Made by a program: the position numbers and the translations under genes. The notes under the pieces are model-generated. The model ran no database searches. It saw nothing but the letters and a program-made list of their open reading frames with translations, and was not told the DNA's origin. Positions 57,614 to 64,000 of a stretch of DNA of 64,000 nt are shown piece after piece. This DNA is from Liolophura sinensis (taxonomy: Eukaryota; Mollusca; Polyplacophora; Chitonida; Chitonidae). The stretch spans positions 49,816,046 through 49,880,045 of the forward strand of contig NC_088302.1 in assembly GCF_032854445.1 (NCBI RefSeq), given 5' to 3'. Each line of letters starts with the position of its first letter. The stretch's first letter is position 1.

Positions 57614-59684
57614 ATGAGTATGTTGAATCAGGCGGCCGTGGAGGCCCTTTGCTCAGCCACATATCTGGAGAATTACCTGGATGCCATGGAAAATCTTCCT
57701 GACGATTTACAGCGCAGTGTCTCTCAACTCCGAGAGCTAGATTCTCAGTGTAAAGGTATGTTCAAGTTAGTTTACGGGCTCAAAATTATATTCATGAGCT
57801 AGTAAATAACGTATGGAGTCATGATTTTTGCAGGATGTTTGCTGAAATGTCCGATTACGATATTATGCTGTTGTTGTTGTTGTACGTTTGCTGTTTTTGA
57901 TCGTTACCGGTACGTAAATTATGTATCGAGCACTTTTACAAGTTACAGCTTGGTTTCTAGTAAATTTTAATTTGTATCCTGCTTAATTGAAGATATTCTA
58001 CAAGAGCTGAATCATCATCATGAATTGTACAAAAAAGAAGTGGAAGGACCTGGCAAGAAGCGGGCGTTCAATGCTTTACAGAGGGGCTTGATCAGATGCC
58101 AGGAAATAGGGGACGATAAAATTCAACTTTTGGCTGTTGTCATCGACCATATAGAAAACAGAACAAGGCAGCTTGATCAGGATCTGGAAAACTTAGGTTT
58201 GTACAAGTTCCGTAATTGTGATATTTTATTACCCTTCCACAGCTTTCTCAACAAGCCATGGCTTGAGTGTGGACATGAAAAAAAAATAGTGGTAGGGGAT
58301 TTCCACATTCATGCCGATGTGGGTGTCAGTCACAGTTGAACAGGATCAGTCACAGAATAAAAGAAAACTTCATTGAGCATAAAACAAAATTGGTGGATTG
58401 TCACTTAATTAATTAATATTATGTTACAGTCTTTCAAAGGAAAAAAGGGTTATAAATGTAAAAGAGCAAATTTTAATGTCACACAAAGTGTGTGCATCAG
58501 CGGGGTGTAAACAAATAAAATGCTTACTTGATGTGACTAAAGACGTGGGAGTGACTTGTCACTCAGTCAGCGTCTTGGACATAGCTATCATAAGCTGGTT
58601 ATATTTCTGCAACAACAGAAATCTGCCATATTGCATTGTTTTGATTTTGTCTGCTGAACTGATCCAGGCAATTTTTGTAAGCTTTCACTCAGTGTCTCTC
58701 CGTCCATGAGTGTGTAAGTTGGTGAGTTACATTACTGTGTCTAGGATTTTTACTTTCTTATAAAGTGAAGATATTGTCTAGCAGTGGATAAGTCTGTTGT
58801 TCTAACATGTAGCTTAAGAGCTAGGCATTACTCTTGTAGTTACACTATACATGTAAATCAAAAATTTTCAGTAATTATTCAGTGCATTTGGTTTTCAATT
58901 CAGATCCAAGCACAGGTAAGGAAGACAAGCCTGATGAACCCGCATTACAAACTACAGTCACAGCGAAGAAGATAGAGGCTGAAAAGGTGGAGAATAAGAG
59001 CAACAAGAGGCAGAGGCGACAGAAACAGCATGACTTGGTTATCCGAGAAGAGGATAAAAGGGTGGGTGAAAGAAGAAAAGATACGATTACTTACTAATGT
59101 GGCAATGTGAGTTTTTCTGGTCCGTAGAAAGTAGTTCAGGTCCAGCCTTCTGGTGTATTGTATATTGCTTTGATGAAACATATTTCTCTGTCGTTTTTGG
59201 GGAAAGTAATCAATTACGACTAGAGAAGAGTGATCTGTCCACTTTGGATTAGAATCGCCAGTAGACCAAAATCAGGGTAAATGTAAATTATACTACATGT
59301 ATGTTAGACTTATTAAATTATTTTAATTTTCATGTAACTGATTCAGCCATGGATATTAAACTTATATTTTATTTTACTTTTAAATATTTCTTTCTTTACG
59401 ATTGACAGGAGGAGAAAGCCCCTAAAAAGAAGAAAAAACGCAAGACAAAGAAGGATAAGGAGGGTGACCGTTCTCCTATAGAACCCATAGACCCTGATGA
59501 GCCTACATACTGTCTGTGTGACCAGGTGTCATATGGTGAAATGATAGGCTGTGACAATGACGACTGCCCCATTGAGTGGTTCCATTTTAACTGTGTCGGA
59601 CTTACAACAAAACCTAAGGGGAAGTGGTTCTGTCCTAAATGTCGAGGAGACAAGCCCAATGTGAAGCGGCCAGATCTTAAGTAG
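57614..59684 (+). CDS. ING1/2-like: Inhibitor of growth protein, ING1/ING2 type
   Basis: ING1/ING2 proteins read H3K4me3 and belong to Sin3-HDAC complexes. Exons: 57614-57755, 57993-58196, 58904-59061, 59409-59684 (TAG). All joins are in phase and give 259 residues. The N-terminal ING domain is residues 17-110 ([38 protein letters not shown]). A lysine-rich nuclear localisation stretch ([15 protein letters not shown], residues 171-185) precedes the PHD finger at 202-249. Its zinc ligands are C203, C205, C216, C221, H227, C230, C243 and C246. Y202, S209, M213 and W225 occupy the aromatic-cage/H3K4me3-binding positions of ING PHDs. After the finger only about 11 residues follow ([11 protein letters not shown]), shorter than the polybasic tail of vertebrate ING2. 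ING1 and ING2 are vertebrate paralogues, so no single symbol applies. Confidence 0.92.
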
Positions 59685-61544
59685 TTGTTGGTTACACAGG
59701 TGCTCTGTATTTTGTCATCTGCTCATTAATTTACATCATTCTCTTATGCCTAACCCAGTCATGGTGCATTTTTGTATTTTAATCAGCCAGCCAGAACAAC
59801 ATGCATTTGAGAGTGATGATGCAAGGGCTGCGGTTTATCAGCTATAAACATGAACACCAGTCAGTTCAGAGCTGTATGGAAAGTCCAGGGCAGCAACACA
59901 AACCCTCTCATTCATAGACAGGATGCAGTCTTCATATGTCACTCTATCAAATAACATTGCTCATTGTTTGTTGTAATCATGGCATGTCATCTTTGTGTTC
60001 TCGGCATGAAATGTGTCCAATTTTCGTTCAGCAATCTAGCAACGTTGACACATCAAGACAGAATGCACATCAATGTGCATTGATTCACATTGAATACAGT
60101 TGTGGACATACCAGATTTCGTGATGAATTTGCAAAAGGTGATTCGATTCTGTTTGGTTTGGTGATGTGGTGTGTCAATGGGGTAAAAAATTACTGTAAAG
60201 GCAATTGGTCATGTAGTACATGTAAGTAGACTGAAGTTCCCACCGGCTCTCTTGCATTTCGTATCAGGTTAGCTCTTTCCAACAGTGACCCATTTCACGA
60301 AATTTCCCTGGTTGTCTGAGGTCTGCAGCGGAAAAAATTGACTACTTCATTTCACAAAACTTGAACGGTCTAAGGTGGACATTATGCAGTGGTCTGATTG
60401 GTAGAATACATGATAATTGTTAAATTGGATTTACTATTACTAAGTAAAAGATAAAAAGATGATAATTTTTTCTTCATTATCATTTTTTCTGATAAAAGCT
60501 GATTTATTCCTATTGGTCTCTAATCAAATGAACATTAAAACTAGGACTGATAACATTTTTAAAGCTGTATGTTTCCTCCTACTCACCTTCAGAAGTGACT
60601 AAGGATTTTGGGGTTACGTTCAAAATCTAAGACAGTAAGCTTTAGCAGACGGCCAAATATTATTCTTTGTGAAACAGGCTTGATAAAATTGATGGTTGGG
60701 TAACTGAGTTAAAGCTTAGCCTTCAGATTTTTTTGTGAAACTGGCCCCAGGCTCTGCCAAGTCTTTTGTACCTGAATCTGCTCACCATCGAGTAAGTGAA
60801 ATATTCATAAGAAAAGAATTAAACCACATATAAATAAAATAAAAGTTTGACACTAAAGAGTCTTGATATTAATGATGTTCGCCGACATGTGCAGTAAGCC
60901 AGTTCTGCATGACAAATTACCTCATCTTAAAAGCTGAAAACTTTCGGTCTTTAGTGTTTGCTGCTTTCATGTGGGATTACATTCAGGTACCTGTCTGCAT
61001 TGGTACTATCAGTACAAAAGCACTACGCTTCTCATTCTCAATATATGAACAGCACATGTAGCAGTATTTTGGACCCAATATTAGAAGTCCTTAAAGTCTT
61101 CATAATCAATGAGTCAAGTAATTTAAAATTTTGCTGATTTTCATTGCGACATTGGATAGGACTGGGAATTTCATTAGCTTGTTTTTATCCTGAAACTGTG
61201 GGGTGTGAAGTTGTTGGGTTAATCTGACTGCTGAAGGTTATGTTCACCACACACCAGTATTGTTATCATATATGGTGAAGTGACAGGATGTTGTCCTTAT
61301 ACCATCTGTTTGTCATTTGTACATATTTTTGTACAGTCATCGATTTCAGTAAAATGTAAGTATTGAGTATTTCACTGGTATTCCAATATTTTTCTTTCGT
61401 CCCTCCCATAACTTTGGCTAGAGGGTATTTTCATTTTCCTGCGAACATGTATCATGTAGATTTGCTTTGCGTAAGAAAGATTATTGAGAGTCCACGGGGA
61501 AACCCCTTCGTTGGGAACATTTAACTGATTGTTGTTTTCATGTC
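59685..61544. other. ING 3' UTR and downstream region
   Basis: No gene is supported. The ends ATTTCACGAAATTTC at 60290 and AAACTGGCCCC at 60740 hint at a transposon bounded by GGGGCCAGTTTCAC-like ends. A short SINE A-like remnant lies at 60755-60845 (AGTAAGTGAAATATTCATAA). The ING poly(A) site was not located. Confidence 0.45.
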
Positions 61545-61800
61545 AATTTCAAGAATTTTTTGCTGGCCAGATTTATGGGAGCAGGAAACCAGACCAAGCC
61601 GGCGTGGTGTAATCCACAGAGCTTCGGCAAGTTAATTACAAACCTTCCCATATGTAACATACAGATATGCACATAATATTGATGGAAGGCAGGGGGTCTT
61701 CTACAACCATTAGACTGTGCAAGTAACCACACTGACCACAGGCGCAACAAACAATGTTGGGTGAGAGTAGTTCTGCAATGTATGAAACATTCAAAGAACA
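61545..61800 (-). repeat. Family B-like SINE remnant
   Basis: Read on the - strand it contains GGTTGTAGAAGACCCCCTGC and ACATATGGGAAGGTTTGTA, with CTGGTTTCCTGCTCCCATAA near the end, roughly family B order. Strongly diverged. Confidence 0.4.
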
Positions 61801-61989
61801 TGTAGCTTATCTATTGTTCAGTCTGCATTACTTAATATGCCACAGAATTAAAACCTTGGAATTAGTTATGATAGCAACATAAATTGATGTTTATTTTGAT
61901 GAAAATACTCATTGACAGATGTAGGTTAAATCTCCAAAACAATGGAGCCACTTTCATCCAAATTTCACACTGCATGTACGTGTAGTATT

Positions 61990-62230
61990 ACTGATGCTTG
62001 ATTGATGAGGAGGGCCCTTGATTGACCTGAGCTACATGCAGCTCCTTCCACCATGCGGACTGTTGACTTGATTGTTGTTTAGCAAACACACTCAAGAATG
62101 GGATATAGGTAAAGGAAACTGGGATGCCAAGGGTAAACCAACAACCTTTGTCACATTTCTGATGAAATCTTCCATGAGATAAACAGATATGCACACTGTA
62201 TTGTTGTAAGACAAGTGGTCTTCAATAAAT
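61990..62230 (-). repeat. Family B-like SINE remnant
   Basis: On the - strand: GAAGACCACTTGTCTTACAA, then GAAATGTGACAAAGGTTGTT, GGTTTACCCTTGGCATCCCA and GTTTCCTTTACC, which parallels the family B body. It borders the 42-bp array directly. Confidence 0.5.
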
Positions 62231-62249
62231 GTTAGTTTGTGCAAACTGC

Positions 62250-62668
62250 AATGGCTTCACAAGCAGTGAAAAGTGGGGAATTTACAATGGCGATGGCCCC
62301 ACACGCAGTGAGAGGTTGGGAATTTACAACGGCGATGGCCCCACACGCAGTGAGAGGTTGGGAATTTACAACGGCTATGGCCCCAAAAGCAGTGAGAGGT
62401 GGGGAATTTACAACAACAATGGCCCAAAAAGCAGTGAGAGGTGGGGAATTTACAACAACAATGGCCCCACAAACAGTGAGAGGTGGGGAATTTACAACGG
62501 CGATGGCCCCACAAGCAGTGAGAGATGAGGAATTTATGACAATGGCCCCACAAGCAGTGAGAGGTGGGGAATTTACAACGGTGATGGCCCCACAAGCAGT
62601 GAGACATGGGGAATTTACAACGGCAATGGCCCCACAAGCAGTGAGAGGTTGGGAATTTAGAAAGTCCC
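62250..62668. repeat. 42-bp minisatellite (10 copies)
   Basis: GCAGTGA-type starts fall at 62263, 62305, 62347, 62389, 62431, 62473, 62515, 62554, 62596 and 62638. All steps are 42 bp except one of 39. The unit is GCAGTGAGAGGTGGGGAATT + TACAACGGCGATGGCCCCACAA. Both 42 and 39 are multiples of three and the unit lacks stops in several frames, so ORFs of 99-167 codons open on both strands. There is no sign of a real gene. Confidence 0.92.
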
Positions 62669-64000
62669 TGTCCAAGGCCAGCTTTGAACCTATGCCGTGT
62701 GTGCTGACTGCTTATGTTCCAAAGAATGGCCATATAAGATGACATAGTGTGGTGGACTTGTGTACGAGGTCAGTGATGAAAGTGAATATACTCGTACAAG
62801 CTTGTCTGACGATTTATGGCAGAACACTCTTCCAGTAAATCTCAGATCACTGCTGCACAAGAGAACCTTCAATCAAATAAGTTACAACCAAAACTTTTCA
62901 CGTAACTAAATAAAAAAAACATTACACCAGCAAATACATTATAATATATTGTGTTGCTTTTATTATGAGGTTCTGTCATACTTGCTTTATTCCAGTAAGT
63001 AACTAACCATATGGAAATGTCACAAAATGCTTCATCCCAATATCTGTTAATTCACTTGTACAAACAAATAATATATTGTTGTGTTTTACAACCTCATGGT
63101 GCAAAATTCACTCACAGCACTAAATGTTGATGTACTTTGTATAAAGATGAAATCACATCAAATGAAACTACACAACCGTATGCATGTTTGGCTGACAAAT
63201 TCATTCAGACAGCTCATTAAATAAACAAGAAAGATCTTATGACTTTTGAAAAATTTCATTCTTGTTAATACAAGACTGTTAATCCTCCCTAAGTTGGGTC
63301 CTGTCACTACCATATTTCATAGCCTGGGAAAGGATTTTAAACCCATAATACATGTGGTACACAGAGCAGTACAAAATAAGGTGCACTTCATTGTGATATG
63401 TGGAATAATTGGCACACATGATCACTAAATTCATCAGTTACTTCACAAGATATATGGAGTGTATAAAGAAGGGAAATACAAAATATCTATCAAAGACATA
63501 TTTTTGTAATATTGTATTGTAAATTGTATACTTGCAGATGTGGCAATAATACTGTAATGACTCATACACACATGCTGGCAAAAAAGTAACTATAATAAAT
63601 CACATGGCCAAAATGCATCGCAAATGCAATCAAACAGGAAATGGTCACAAATTACAGTACCCGGTACATCTTTAAATAAGACAACTGACAGGTGATAAAC
63701 ATAACATTTCTTAAAATCACAATTTCACCTACAGTGTATGCTGATCAAGAGTTGTTATGCCATTCTCTCATGGATTTCACATGGGTTTACAATGCTAGAC
63801 TGAGAGCTCAAGCTTTTAGTCTTCTTATTCCCTCAGCTATGACAATATACCATTACTTATTGAAATACTACCAAACCAAGACTTGTCATGTAAGCATATA
63901 TATCATAAGGGATTCATTCATGGTTCACACAAGACCATTTGAAACTGCAGGAGGGCCATGTACTTATACATATAACAAGATCCCTCTTTATCAGGGCCTT
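62669..64000. other. AT-rich sequence, nothing recognised
   Basis: No repeat array, SINE, exon or RNA gene was recognised up to the window end. Confidence 0.5.

Noticed and set aside
62232-62745. Four overlapping ORFs of 99-167 codons
   Set aside because: All come from the 42-bp minisatellite; open frames on both strands are expected for a stop-free unit with a multiple-of-three period.

Overview
This is AT-rich eukaryotic DNA from an invertebrate animal. All the genes are interrupted by GT-AG introns. The introns are full of tandem repeats and tRNA-headed SINEs with (AAAT)n-like tails. The SINE style and the frequent ACATGTA words suggest a lophotrochozoan, most likely a mollusc, with a brachiopod as an alternative; this is inference. 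No RNA polymerase III gene, rRNA, CRISPR array or reverse-transcriptase ORF was seen.

Layout. (1) 1-14.2 kb, + strand: NUP58, a nuclear pore channel nucleoporin; 14 exons are visible and the 5' end lies outside the window. (2) 18.4-31.4 kb, - strand: FAM114A (NOXP20 family), 12 coding exons joined without a frame break into 661 residues. (3) 33.4-36.1 kb, + strand: ZMAT2, the Snu23-like spliceosomal zinc finger protein, 198 residues. (4) 40.1-45.4 kb, - strand: a 724-residue HMG-box protein that I cannot name; it carries GILK, KEN and RVSF motifs. (5) 45.9-50.5 kb, + strand: CFAP97, 508 residues. (6) 57.6-59.7 kb, + strand: an ING1/ING2-type PHD protein, 259 residues. A possible start exon of a further - strand gene lies at 56.86-56.90 kb.

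The genes alternate in strand, so FAM114A/ZMAT2, the HMG-box gene/CFAP97 and the candidate gene/ING are divergent pairs. Their compact shared upstream regions hold NRF1/ETS-like, CRE/E2F-like and CLEAR E-box sites respectively. The genes are housekeeping or cell-biological (pore, splicing, chromatin, cilium) and do not form one pathway.

The most striking feature is tandem amplification of exon edges. In FAM114A the exon coding for the GWGGWSSWG motif is preceded by about 14 further 81-bp copies, each with its own splice acceptor. Its last exon is followed by about nine more 108-bp copies of the C-terminal coding segment. In NUP58 the 3' end of one exon, with its splice donor, is repeated four more times in the following intron. 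Other introns carry a 172-bp higher-order repeat, a minisatellite lying between the arms of a 0.3-kb inverted repeat, and 45-bp, 42-bp and 60-bp arrays.
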